IMG/VR virus record: IMGVR_UViG_3300045926_000229
Span: 1-44,475 of that record
From: a virus
Direction: 5' to 3' (one strand)
Length of the DNA stretch: 44,475 bases
Below, in pieces: positions 7,775 through 15,723 of the stretch. Position numbers and translations under genes: made by a program. Positions within the stretch are counted from its first letter, which is position 1, and the number at the start of each line of letters is the position of its first letter. A model generated the notes under the pieces. It saw only the letters and a list, made by a program, of their open reading frames with translations, made no database searches and was not told the origin of the DNA.

Positions 7775-9028
7775 GTGAAGTACGCGAACATTATTCGAGC
7801 GGTCCTCGCGCGGCCGTGGGCGATCGACCCGGAGTCGCTAGCGTGGGCGGCGATCCTCGACGTCCTCTCGCTCCGCGCCAGCGGCGAGCGACTCTCGGAC
7901 TCCGAGATCGAGGCGAGGATCGAGGCGGCGCAGAACGGACCGCGAGCCGGCGGAAGGCGCGACCGCGCGGTCGCCGTTATTCCGGTCTACGGCGTTCTCT
8001 CGCCGAAGGCCGACGCGATGACCCGGAGCTCCGGCGGGACGACCGCGGCGTCGATCCGGAACGAGTTCCGGTCCGCGCTGGCCGACTCGGAGATCGACGG
8101 GATCGTCTTCGACGTCGACTCTCCCGGAGGATCCGTCGAAGGGATCGACGAGCTCGCGGAGGAGATCCGCTCGGCGCGCGGCGAGAAGCCGATCGCGGCG
8201 GTCGCTAACCATATGGCCGCGAGCGCGGCGTATTGGCTCGCGGCCGGCGTCGACGAGTTCGTCGCGACCCGCTCGGCGACGGTCGGCTCGATCGGCGTCT
8301 TTACCGCTCACCAGGACGTAAGCGCGGCGATGGAGCAGAAGGGGATCCGGACGACCCTTATCTCCGCCGGGAAGTACAAGGTCGAAGGTAATCAGTTCGA
8401 GGCGCTCGGCGACGAGGCGCGCGCGGCGATCCAAGAGGACGTCGACGCGTTCTACGGGCTAATGACGTCCTCGATCGCGAAGGGTCGCGGCGTCGGCGTC
8501 GAGACCGTCCGCTCCGGGTTCGGAGAAGGCCGGACGGTCCTCGCGAAGAAGGCGCTCGATCTCGGGATGATCGACCGGATCGACTCTCTCGAAAACACCA
8601 TTCGTCGCGTAGCGCGCGGACAGGTCGGGAGCCGACCAGCCGCGGCCGCGCTCGGCGAGTCGGCGGCGTCGGCGTACGTCGTCGGGTTCTCTGACCAGGA
8701 CGGCGCGGGAACCGCTCCGTCGTTCGCGGCTCGGGTCGAGGCGGCATCCGCCGAGGTTCGAGCGATCGGAGTCGAGGCGCGTAGGCGTTTCGAGCTCCGG
8801 ATCGCCGAGGGACGTGTTCCCTCGACGAAGGACCTCGCCGCTCTCTCCGGCCTGGTCGACGCGTTCGCGTCGATCGAGCTCCCGGAGATCGACGAGGAAG
8901 AGGCCGACGGCGCGGAGGTTCCCGCCGAGGCCGAGGTTCCCGCTACGGACGCCGTCGTTCCGCGACGCCGACTCGGGCTCCAACTGCTCGAAGAGGCCGC
9001 GCGAGGCGGCTACGTCCTCCCGTCCTGA
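7775..9028 (+). CDS. Prohead protease, S49 (SppA/protein C) family
   Basis: Capsid maturation protease of the serine-lysine S49 type. Residues about 65-270 hold the fold: AVIPVYGVLSPK, the substrate-binding IDSPGGSV equivalent (VDSPGGSV, about 113-120), the nucleophile Ser in MAASAAYWLA (about 146-155), the VGSIGVF strand and the base Lys in SAGKYKVEG (about 195-203). The C-terminal 130 residues are acidic and helical and could act as an internal scaffold, since no separate scaffold gene is seen. The GTG start follows GGAGGAGAGG closely. Confidence 0.9.
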   Translation: MKYANIIRAVLARPWAIDPESLAWAAILDVLSLRASGERLSDSEIEARIEAAQNGPRAGGRRDRAVAVIPVYGVLSPKADAMTRSSGGTTAASIRNEFRSALADSEIDGIVFDVDSPGGSVEGIDELAEEIRSARGEKPIAAVANHMAASAAYWLAAGVDEFVATRSATVGSIGVFTAHQDVSAAMEQKGIRTTLISAGKYKVEGNQFEALGDEARAAIQEDVDAFYGLMTSSIAKGRGVGVETVRSGFGEGRTVLAKKALDLGMIDRIDSLENTIRRVARGQVGSRPAAAALGESAASAYVVGFSDQDGAGTAPSFAARVEAASAEVRAIGVEARRRFELRIAEGRVPSTKDLAALSGLVDAFASIELPEIDEEEADGAEVPAEAEVPATDAVVPRRRLGLQLLEEAARGGYVLPS

Positions 9029-9042
9029 AAGGAGTTCCTCGG

Positions 9043-10581
9043 GTGCGTGACATTCCCTACCAGCGCTTCGCGGGAAGCGTGGCGGCGTTCGGCGCCTATG
9101 GCGCGCCGTCGTTCGCCGGCTACCGCGTGAGCGGTCGACTCGCGCTCCTCGTCGGCCTTCTCGCCGTCGTCGGAGCGCTCTACTTCCTCGGCGCGATCGG
9201 GCCCGAAGGCGTCGCCTACGCTGGCGTCGCGGCGGTTCCGCTCGGCGCCGGCGCATCGAAGCGCGAAGAGGCGCTCGCGAAGCTCCTCGAAGCGAAGGCG
9301 CTCGTCGGCGAGGACGATACGGTCTCGCCGGAGAACGAGGAGTCCTTCGCCGCGCTTATGACCGAGTTCCGAGATCTCGACCGGGAGGCCGCGAAGATCG
9401 CCGGCCAGGACGAGAACATCGGCACCATGCGCGAGCGGTTGGAGTGGTACACCGGCCAGGCGACCGGAACGCCGCTCCGCTGGCAGCGGACGACGATCGA
9501 CGATACGTCGGCGCTCTCGCCAGGCGAGCAGTTCGTCCGGTCCGACGCCTATAAGGGCCTCGTCTCGTCCGGCGTTATCCAGACGCCGAACGGGAAGTTC
9601 CGGACGGATCCGGTCGTCGTCGGCCGGCCGATCCCGTCGCAGATCCAGGGCGCCGCGAGCGATATCATCCAGACCGAGAGCGGCGGGCCAGCTAACGCGC
9701 TCATCACGCCGTATCGCCTTCCGGGGATCCTCGGCTTGCAGCAGCGGCCGCTCACCGTCCGGGATCTCTTCCCGAACGAGAACATGACCTCGGGCGACAC
9801 GATCGAATACGCGCAGCAGTCCGGGTTCGATAACGCCGCGGCCGCGGTCGCTCAGGCGACGGCGACGAACGGCTCGGACGCGGCCGGCGGGCTTAAGCCT
9901 CAGTCCTCGATCGCATGGACCGAGGCGACGGCTCCCGCGCGCTGGATCGCTACCTACATGGTCGCGACCCGTCAGGCGCTCGCGGACGAGTCGCAGGTTC
10001 GCTCGCTGATCGATAACCAAGGCCGGCTGATGATCCGGCTCGAAGAGGAAGACCAGCTCGTCGCCGGAAACGGGACCGCTCCGAATATCTCGGGCATCCT
10101 CGACCAAAGCGGGCTGCAACTCCTCGACGTCTCGGCGTACTACGACGATAAGAACCTCGACGCGATCCGGACGGCTCGTCGCCTGGTCCGGACCGGGACG
10201 TCGCGGCTTCGCCCGTCGTTCGTCCTCGTCAATCCGATCGACTCGGAAGAGTTCGATCTCATGCAGGACAACGAAGGCCGCTACCGCGCTGGCGACCCGT
10301 TCGCCTCGATCATCGGGAATATCGACGACGCCGCGCCGATCTGGCGCCTCCGCCGAGTCGAGACCGAAGCGCTCGACGCCGGGACGGTTCTCGTCGGCGC
10401 GCGCGAGGGTGCGACCGTTTGGGATCGCCAGCCGTTGACGGTCCTCACGGCCGACCAGCACTCGGACTTCTTCGTCCGGAACCTCGTCGTTATCCTCTTC
10501 GAGGAGCGGCTCGCGTTCCCGATCTACTTCCCGACCGCGTTCGTGAAGATCACCCTCGACGACTGGACGGCCGGCTCCTAA
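9043..10581 (+). CDS. Major capsid protein, HK97 fold, with N-terminal hydrophobic segment
   Basis: 512 aa. Residues about 75-150 form the charged, helical delta/scaffold region (EEALAKLLEAKAL to FRDLDREAAK); the HK97 core follows with typical LRDLFPNE-like, ARWIATYMVATRQALADE (about 301-318) and FEERLAFPIYFPTAFVKI (about 486-503) segments. The odd part is residues about 30-65, a long uncharged hydrophobic run that looks like a membrane helix pair. The GTG start has a clear AAGGAG about 9 nt upstream, so the extension appears genuine. C-ending codons before A are commoner here than elsewhere, as expected for high expression. Confidence 0.9.
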   Translation: MRDIPYQRFAGSVAAFGAYGAPSFAGYRVSGRLALLVGLLAVVGALYFLGAIGPEGVAYAGVAAVPLGAGASKREEALAKLLEAKALVGEDDTVSPENEESFAALMTEFRDLDREAAKIAGQDENIGTMRERLEWYTGQATGTPLRWQRTTIDDTSALSPGEQFVRSDAYKGLVSSGVIQTPNGKFRTDPVVVGRPIPSQIQGAASDIIQTESGGPANALITPYRLPGILGLQQRPLTVRDLFPNENMTSGDTIEYAQQSGFDNAAAAVAQATATNGSDAAGGLKPQSSIAWTEATAPARWIATYMVATRQALADESQVRSLIDNQGRLMIRLEEEDQLVAGNGTAPNISGILDQSGLQLLDVSAYYDDKNLDAIRTARRLVRTGTSRLRPSFVLVNPIDSEEFDLMQDNEGRYRAGDPFASIIGNIDDAAPIWRLRRVETEALDAGTVLVGAREGATVWDRQPLTVLTADQHSDFFVRNLVVILFEERLAFPIYFPTAFVKITLDDWTAGS

Positions 10582-10623
10582 GCCGACCGGCTAGCCTAAC
10601 GAGACGATGGAAGGAGGCGCTCG

Positions 10624-10722
10624 GTGCCCGGTCTGCGGAGCTCCGGGCGCCTCCTGTACTACCGAGGCGTCGAGCGTGGCGTCGCTTCGGTTCCCTCCGA
10701 TCCGCGCGATAGGAGAACCTAG
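10624..10722 (+). CDS. Small ORF of uncertain frame after the capsid gene
   Basis: Two frames compete. A 32-aa ORF starts with GTG at 10624, 6 nt after a perfect AAGGAGG (10611-10617), and ends just before the next gene; its product is basic and unrecognised. In another frame, an ATG at 10607 encodes RCPVCGAPGASC, which resembles the small CxxC proteins often found after phage capsid genes, but that frame then runs through the whole of the next gene. Either could be real, or the CxxC frame could be a remnant joined to the next gene by a lost base. Confidence 0.4.
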   Translation: MPGLRSSGRLLYYRGVERGVASVPSDPRDRRT

Positions 10723-10727
10723 GACCG

Positions 10728-10913
10728 ATGGCCGACACGAAGGAGAAGGTCTACCTCCCGCGGATGCGGGTCCGGCCGGGTTTCCGGCACAGCTACCAGG
10801 GAAAGAACGTCGTCGTCGTCGACGAGAAGGGCAAGACGACGGCCGGCGGCGAGTTCTCGACGATCTCGACCGAGAAGCCGACCTCGCGCCAGTCGACGAC
10901 GAAGGCGAAGTAG
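10728..10913 (+). CDS. Small hypothetical protein of the head-completion region
   Basis: 61 aa, Lys-rich, with a central RPGFRHSYQGKNVVVVDEKGK stretch (about residues 17-37) that suggests a small beta-rich fold, and a Ser/Thr/Lys tail. Not recognised. It sits between the capsid and connector genes, where phages often encode small decoration or head-completion proteins. The high use of AAG and of C-ending codons resembles the capsid gene and hints at good expression. Confidence 0.65.
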   Translation: MADTKEKVYLPRMRVRPGFRHSYQGKNVVVVDEKGKTTAGGEFSTISTEKPTSRQSTTKAK

Positions 10914-10920
10914 GCTTCGT

Positions 10921-11478
10921 TTGACGCTCCTATCCGTCGCCGACCTCCGGACGCTTCCCGTCTTCCGCTCCGAGGAGACGTTTCCGGACGCTTGGCTCCA
11001 AATCCTCCTCGACGCGACCGAGGCCGAGATCGCCGACGAACTCGGCGGTCCGGTCGGGTCCGTAACGGAGGTCGTCGACGGATCGCTCCTCTCGTGGCTG
11101 ACGCTTCGGCGTCGCGCCGACTCGATTACGACGATCGTCGAGACGAGCGACTCGGTCGTAACGACGATCGCGGCCGACGACTATCGGATCGCGCTCGATC
11201 GCCGGTCTCTTCAACGCCTCGGAACCGGGACGAACCCGTCGGCGCGCTGGCCGCGCCTGGTCTCCGTTACCTACGCGGCCGAGGCCGACGAGCCGACGAG
11301 GAAGCGCGTGCAGAAGGCGCTCGTCGAGCTCGACGCCGGCTACGCGCCTGGTCGGACCGACGAGCAGATCGGCGCGTGGCGCGAGTCCTACCAGCAGTCG
11401 AGCGTGTGGAACTACCAGACCGAGCGGAAGGCGATCCTCGCGACGCTCTGGCCGACCTACGAGATCGACTTCGCGTGA
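10921..11478 (+). CDS. Head-tail connector protein (HK97 gp6-like)
   Basis: 185 aa. All-helical N-terminal half with FPDAWLQILLDATEAEIADELGG (about 21-43, first part is the diagnostic helix), then a beta segment and a C-terminal helix bundle, as in the Phage_connect/gp6 adaptor that docks on the portal. The TTG start at 10921 is the first one available after the preceding stop; the ribosome-binding site is weak. The TGA overlaps the next GTG. Position and fold outline support the call more than sequence motifs do. Confidence 0.7.
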   Translation: MTLLSVADLRTLPVFRSEETFPDAWLQILLDATEAEIADELGGPVGSVTEVVDGSLLSWLTLRRRADSITTIVETSDSVVTTIAADDYRIALDRRSLQRLGTGTNPSARWPRLVSVTYAAEADEPTRKRVQKALVELDAGYAPGRTDEQIGAWRESYQQSSVWNYQTERKAILATLWPTYEIDFA

Positions 11479-11870
11479 GTTTCACCGGGCGCCTAATCCA
11501 TCGCCTCGCGATCGTCGTCGACGGCGCCGGGGATCCGGAGGATCCGAACGACCTCGACGCGTACGGTCACGCCGAGGCGAACCCGCCGGTCGAGACGCTC
11601 GTATGGGGTCTCGTCCAACCGAGGACGGTCGAGGAGCTCCGGACGGTCTCTCAGGCGGGACCCGAGATCGGAGATCACGTCGTCTTCCTCGAACCGCGGA
11701 ACCTCCCGGCTAGCGCGTACCTCGTCGACGCCGACGAAGACGGCGCGCTCCCGACCGGCCGACGCTTCGATATCGTCGGCGTCCGCGACTTCGCCTTCGG
11801 CCGGACGCCTCACCTAGAGGTCGACGTCCGGCTAATCGGGCGCTCGGAGGCTCCCTCGACGGGATCGTGA
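11475..11870 (+). CDS. Head closure / head-tail adaptor protein
   Basis: 131 aa, mostly beta-stranded: LIHRLAIVVDG at the N-terminus, EIGDHVVFLEPRNLPASAYLVD in the middle and a final HLEVDVRLIG strand, the outline of SPP1 gp16/HK97 gp7-type closure proteins. The GTG start overlaps the connector stop and its TGA overlaps the GTG of the tagD-like gene, so the glycan island begins without any gap. The function is assigned mainly from order in the head-tail block. Confidence 0.6.
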   Translation: MSFTGRLIHRLAIVVDGAGDPEDPNDLDAYGHAEANPPVETLVWGLVQPRTVEELRTVSQAGPEIGDHVVFLEPRNLPASAYLVDADEDGALPTGRRFDIVGVRDFAFGRTPHLEVDVRLIGRSEAPSTGS

Positions 11871-12319
11871 ACGGTCGCCGGGTCGTCTATACCGGCGGGA
11901 CCTTCGACCTCCTCCACGTCGGACATATCGAGCTCCTCCGCGGCTGTCGAGCGCTGGCCGGCTTCGGCGGGCTCGTCGTCGCCTCGGCGAATACCGACGA
12001 GTTCGTCGAGCGCTACAAGGGTCGGCGTCCGACGTACCCTCTCGCCGAACGGCTAGAGATCCTCCGGTCGATCCGCTACGTCGACGTCGTCGTCGTTAAC
12101 GTCGGCGACGAGGACTCGCGGCCGGCGATCGAGGCGAGCGGCGCGACGCTCCTCGCGATCGGCGACGACTGGCTCGATCGGGAGGCCGCGGATCCGGAAG
12201 CGCGCTACCGCGCGCAACTCGGCGTCTCGCGCGACTGGCTCCTAGAACGGCGCCTCCGGATCGAGTACATTCCTCGTACTCGCGGAAGGGCGAGTTCGGA
12301 GATACGGAAGGAGCTCTAG
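11867..12319 (+). CDS. tagD: Glycerol-3-phosphate cytidylyltransferase (TagD-like)
   Basis: Would make CDP-glycerol from CTP and glycerol 3-phosphate, the activated precursor of teichoic acids. The 150-aa protein matches the family from end to end: GTFDLLHVGH (about 10-19) with the HxGH nucleotide site, TDEFVERYKGRRPTYPLAER (about 44-63), IGDDW (about 98-102) and the closing RTRGRASSEI (about 137-146), equal to the RTxGxSTTxI signature. All expected catalytic residues are present. GTG start, GTGA overlap upstream; the following GT starts right after its stop. Another CDP-alcohol cannot be excluded. Confidence 0.88.
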   Translation: MNGRRVVYTGGTFDLLHVGHIELLRGCRALAGFGGLVVASANTDEFVERYKGRRPTYPLAERLEILRSIRYVDVVVVNVGDEDSRPAIEASGATLLAIGDDWLDREAADPEARYRAQLGVSRDWLLERRLRIEYIPRTRGRASSEIRKEL

Positions 12320-13021
12320 GTGTTCTCGATCCTGGTCCCGTCGCGCGGCCGTCCGGAGCGCGCCGCGGCGATGGTCCGAAGCGTCTTCGCGACCCGAAGG
12401 CGCGTTCCCGTCGAGGTCGTCGTCATCGTCGACGACGACGACCCGAAAGCGGAGGAGTACCTCCGCCTCCTCCCTGGTCGAGTCCGGCTCTTAACCGAGC
12501 GGATCGGCTACTCGGCTTCGCTAAACCTCGTCGCGCGGGAGCTCCTCGGCGACCCGCGGAACCTCGTCTTCGGCGCGTTCGGCGACGACGTTCTCTTCCG
12601 CACGGAGGGATGGGATCGCCTGGTCGCGCGGGCACTTGCGCGACCAGGCATCGCCTACGGTAACGATCTCGTCCACGCCGCGGGCCATCCGACGGCGGTA
12701 TGGATGAGCCGCGAGATCGTCGAGGCGCTCGGCTGGCTGGCGCTCCCTACGTCGTGGCATCTGTGGGTAGACGACGCGTGGAAGAGGCTAGGGCAGGAGA
12801 CCGGGACCCTTCGCTACCTCCCGAACGTCGTCGTCGAGCATATGCACCCGGCGGTCGGGAAGGCCGATATGGACGAGACCTACCGCGAGGTGTACGACGC
12901 CGATCGCGGGCACCGCGATCATCTAGCCTTCCTCGCGTGGGAAGAGAGCGGTCTCGCCGGCGACGCCGCGAAGGTCCGGATGGCGCTCTCGAAGTTCTCG
13001 CGGGAGTTCCGCCGTGCATGA
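12320..13021 (+). CDS. Glycosyltransferase family 2-like (GT-A)
   Basis: 233 aa. It begins with the GT2 beta-alpha unit FSILVPSRGRP (about 2-12), then VVIVDDDDP (about 34-42), a metal-binding GDD (about 89-91) and a second acidic WHLWVDDAW (about 150-158), with VVVEHMHP near 175 as in phage GT2 proteins. It should transfer a sugar from a nucleotide-sugar, acting in the cytoplasm. The GTG directly follows the tagD-like stop, and AAGGAG (12308-12313) within tagD serves as ribosome-binding site. Donor and acceptor are unknown. Confidence 0.78.
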   Translation: MFSILVPSRGRPERAAAMVRSVFATRRRVPVEVVVIVDDDDPKAEEYLRLLPGRVRLLTERIGYSASLNLVARELLGDPRNLVFGAFGDDVLFRTEGWDRLVARALARPGIAYGNDLVHAAGHPTAVWMSREIVEALGWLALPTSWHLWVDDAWKRLGQETGTLRYLPNVVVEHMHPAVGKADMDETYREVYDADRGHRDHLAFLAWEESGLAGDAAKVRMALSKFSREFRRA

Positions 13022-13490
13022 CTCCGTAATGGCGTGGATCGCCGACCAGGTCGAGCGCTTCGAGCTCGCTGGCCGACCCGCTCTCGAAGTCGGGTCGCTC
13101 GACGTTAACGGCTCGGTCCGGTCGCTCTTCGCCGGCGACTATATCGGGATCGATATGCGCGACGGACCAGGCGTCGATATCGTCGGCCTTGCGTCCGACC
13201 TTCCGTTCCGCGACGCGGCGTTCGAGGTCGTCGTTACGACCGAGACCTTCGAGCATGACCCGTCCTTCTGGCGGTCGCTCGACGAGATCCGTCGCGTCCT
13301 CGTCCGCGGCGGGCACCTTCTCATTACGACGCGCGGGAACGGCTTCGGCGAGCATTTCGAGCCGAACGACTACTTCCGGTTCATGCCGAACGCGCGCGGC
13401 CTTCTCCTCGATCTCGCCGGCTGCGACCTCGTCGAGGAGGCGCTCGACCCGGAGGTTCCGGGGATCTTCGTTCACGGCGTCCGACGGTGA
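13014..13490 (+). CDS. SAM-dependent methyltransferase (class I, small-molecule type)
   Basis: 158 aa with the order of a Methyltransf_11-type fold: PALEVGSLDVNG (about 22-33, glycine motif I, somewhat degenerate), YIGIDMRDGPGVD (motif II acidic residue), ASDLPFRDAAFEVVVTTETFEH (motif IV/V region) and RRVLVRGGHLLITT (about 92-105). It lacks the NPPY/DPPY or PCQ motifs of DNA methyltransferases, so a sugar or other small acceptor is more likely. O-methylation of a glycan would suit its neighbours. The GTG start overlaps the upstream gene by 8 nt. Confidence 0.75.
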   Translation: MHDSVMAWIADQVERFELAGRPALEVGSLDVNGSVRSLFAGDYIGIDMRDGPGVDIVGLASDLPFRDAAFEVVVTTETFEHDPSFWRSLDEIRRVLVRGGHLLITTRGNGFGEHFEPNDYFRFMPNARGLLLDLAGCDLVEEALDPEVPGIFVHGVRR

Positions 13491-14158
13491 GGACCCTCGT
13501 CGCGATCCCGACCCGGTACGAGCCGGAGCGGGTCCTCTCGCTGGTCTACGCCGTCCTCGCCGAACCGAGAACCTCCGTCCTCCTCCTCGATAACGGGCAT
13601 TCGCCGGCGCTCGTCGAGCGGATCGACCTCTCGTACGTCGAGGTCCGCTCGACGCCGGAGCTCGGGATCTACGAAATGTGGAACGAGGCGGTCCGCGTCG
13701 CCGAGGACCGCGCCGTCGACGTCCTGGTCCTCTTAAACGACGACGTTCGGATCCGGACGGGAACGATCGGGATCCTCGCCGACGTCCTCCGGAACCATCC
13801 GGAGGTCGGCGTCGCCTGTCCGGACTGGCCTACGCCGCTCGACCGCGGGATCCCGGACCGGATCGCGCTCCGCCGGGTCGGAGGCGCCGGCGCTCACGAA
13901 GGGATGACCGGGTTCTGCTTCGCGATGCGCGTCGGGCTCCCGGTCCGCTTCGATACCCGCTTCGGATGGTGGTACGGCGACGATATGTTCGCTCGCCTGG
14001 TCCTCGCGGCCGGCTACCGGATCGTCCGGGTCGAGGGTCTCCCGATCGAGCATGACTCGGACGCCGAGCGTAACGGATGGGCCCGCCGGCCGGAGCTCGA
14101 AGCGATCGCCGCGAAGGACGGGATCCTATGGAACCAGCTAACGGACGAGAACCGATGA
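13487..14158 (+). CDS. Glycosyltransferase family 2-like (GT-A)
   Basis: 223 aa. LVAIPTRYEPERV at the N-terminus, the SVLLLDNGHS strand (about 28-37), ELGIYEMWNEA (about 54-64), the DxD-like LLNDDVRI (about 83-90), GMTGFCFAMR (about 142-151) and FGWWYGDDMFARL (about 161-173), which is the typical acceptor-side WxGDD motif of phage and capsule GT2 enzymes. GTGA overlap with the methyltransferase and ATGA overlap with the next gene, so strictly co-translated. Substrates unknown. Confidence 0.8.
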   Translation: MRTLVAIPTRYEPERVLSLVYAVLAEPRTSVLLLDNGHSPALVERIDLSYVEVRSTPELGIYEMWNEAVRVAEDRAVDVLVLLNDDVRIRTGTIGILADVLRNHPEVGVACPDWPTPLDRGIPDRIALRRVGGAGAHEGMTGFCFAMRVGLPVRFDTRFGWWYGDDMFARLVLAAGYRIVRVEGLPIEHDSDAERNGWARRPELEAIAAKDGILWNQLTDENR

Positions 14159-15723
14159 GAGTCGTCTTCCTGGTCCCGCGACGTGAGGACGGAGGTCCGC
14201 GAGATCGCCTATGGACCTACGCTCGCGCGCGCTGGTCCGCGCTCTTCCCGGACTGGCCGATCTACGAAGGGCACCATACCGAGGGCCTCTTTAACCGATC
14301 GGCGGCGATGAACCTCGCGTCGGACCTAGCCGACGAGGACGGACCGTGGGATATCGCGCTCGCGATCGACGCCGACGTCTTCCTCCGGAAGTCGTTCGTC
14401 GAGAAGGCGGTCGAGCGAGCCGCCGAGACCGGCCTCGTCGTATGGCCGCACCGGCGATGGCGCGGTCTCGACGAGGTCTCGACGCGCCGCGTCGTCGACG
14501 ATCGGCGGGACTTCGGGCCCGAGATCGATCGCGAGGATATGGACCTCCTCGTCGAGCGGACGAACCCGCTCTCCTGGTCCTGCTGCATCGCGATCCCGCG
14601 CGCGGCGTGGGACCGGCTCGGCGGCTTCGACGAGCGGTTCCGCGGGTGGGGTTGGGAGGATATGGCCTTTCAATGTGCGGTCGTCGGCCTGGTCGGCTAC
14701 GAACGCCTCGACTCGGACGTTTACCACCTCTGGCACCCGCGGAGCGAGGAGCGGATCGAGAAGGGTAAGCCGGCCGAGACGGCGAACGCCGCTTACCTCG
14801 ATAACGGGCGCCTCGGCCGGCGCTATATGGTCGCGCTCCGGCGAGACCATAACCAGCACGATCGACCGACGGATCCCGACGAGGCCGAGCGAGAGCGAGA
14901 TATCGCGAACCTCCGGAAGGACGAGCAGCGCTTCGAGACGCTCGCGCGCCGCGCTGGCCTCCCGGCGTGGCGCGATTGGTGGCCGACCCTCGACGAGCTC
15001 GTCGAGGGAGCGAAGGCCGCGCGCGGAGGCGACGAGGCGTCCTCGATCGCCGTTATCGTCCGGACCGGAGGCGAGCCGGACGTATGGGAGGACCGGCGGG
15101 AATATCTCCGTCGCTCGCTCGCGTCGTTGACGGAGAGGGTCTCCGGACCGATTACGCGCCGGGTCGTCTATTCGGACTGGTCCGACGAGTTCCGACCGGA
15201 GGTCGAGACGATCGCGAAGGAGTTCGGGTTCTACGTCGCCGGCGAAGGGCACCACGGCTATACGAAGGCGGTCTCGCGCCTGTGGAGCTATATCGACCGG
15301 CGCGTTACCGAGCCGTTCGTCTTCCTGGTCGAGGACGACTTCCTCTACCTCCGCGACGTCGACCTCGCGCCGATGATCGAGACCGTCCGGCGCTCGGCGA
15401 GGACGAAGCAAGTCGCGCTCCTCCGAGGACCCGTCTTCGACCGAGAGTTCGACCTCGGCCTCCTCGGCTGGCCGGAGGACGACTTCGAGCTCGTCGACGA
15501 GGGAACCGACCGCGAGCGGCTCGAACATCGCCTCTTCTGGACGATGAACCCGAGCGTCTTCCGGCGGGAGCTCGTCCGTACGCCGTGGCCGCTCGTCCAT
15601 TCCTCGGAACGTCGGTTCGGCGACCTCCTCCTCCGGGACCAGGACGCGCGGTTCGCGCTCCGGGGATCCGGCGAGGCGTGGATCGAGCATATCGGCGAGG
15701 TCCGCTCGACGAGTGCCTACTAG
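14155..15723 (+). CDS. Two-domain glycosyltransferase
   Basis: 522 aa, twice the size of its neighbours. Domain 1 (about 1-250) has LVPRREDGGPR, the DxD in AIDADVFLRKSF (about 74-85), and GGFDERFRGWGWEDMAFQ (about 157-174), as in the galactosyltransferase-type C-terminal motif. A charged linker (about 240-300) leads to domain 2, with SSIAVIVRTGGEP (about 302-314), RRSLASLTERV, a DxD-like FLVEDDFLYL (about 389-398) and WTMNPSVFRRELV (about 462-474). Two active sites suggest two consecutive sugar transfers or a repeating disaccharide. The ATG at 14155 gives the ATGA overlap; a longer upstream frame is spurious. Confidence 0.78.
   Translation: MRVVFLVPRREDGGPRDRLWTYARARWSALFPDWPIYEGHHTEGLFNRSAAMNLASDLADEDGPWDIALAIDADVFLRKSFVEKAVERAAETGLVVWPHRRWRGLDEVSTRRVVDDRRDFGPEIDREDMDLLVERTNPLSWSCCIAIPRAAWDRLGGFDERFRGWGWEDMAFQCAVVGLVGYERLDSDVYHLWHPRSEERIEKGKPAETANAAYLDNGRLGRRYMVALRRDHNQHDRPTDPDEAERERDIANLRKDEQRFETLARRAGLPAWRDWWPTLDELVEGAKAARGGDEASSIAVIVRTGGEPDVWEDRREYLRRSLASLTERVSGPITRRVVYSDWSDEFRPEVETIAKEFGFYVAGEGHHGYTKAVSRLWSYIDRRVTEPFVFLVEDDFLYLRDVDLAPMIETVRRSARTKQVALLRGPVFDREFDLGLLGWPEDDFELVDEGTDRERLEHRLFWTMNPSVFRRELVRTPWPLVHSSERRFGDLLLRDQDARFALRGSGEAWIEHIGEVRSTSAY

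Noticed and set aside
9010-10461. Long antisense ORF (483 codons) opposite the capsid gene
   Set aside because: Arg/Asp/Gly/Val-rich shadow produced by high GC and the regular GAC/GTC/CTC codons of the plus-strand capsid gene; no ribosome-binding site or family motif.
13014-13490. DNA methyltransferase supporting a cytosine modification pathway
   Set aside because: Lacks the PCQ/ENV or DPPY motifs of DNA methyltransferases; the fold order fits a small-molecule or sugar methyltransferase.
14326-15690. Antisense ORF (454 codons) opposite the two-domain glycosyltransferase
   Set aside because: Same shadow effect; composition typical of reverse-complemented GC-rich coding DNA, while the plus strand has clear GT motifs.
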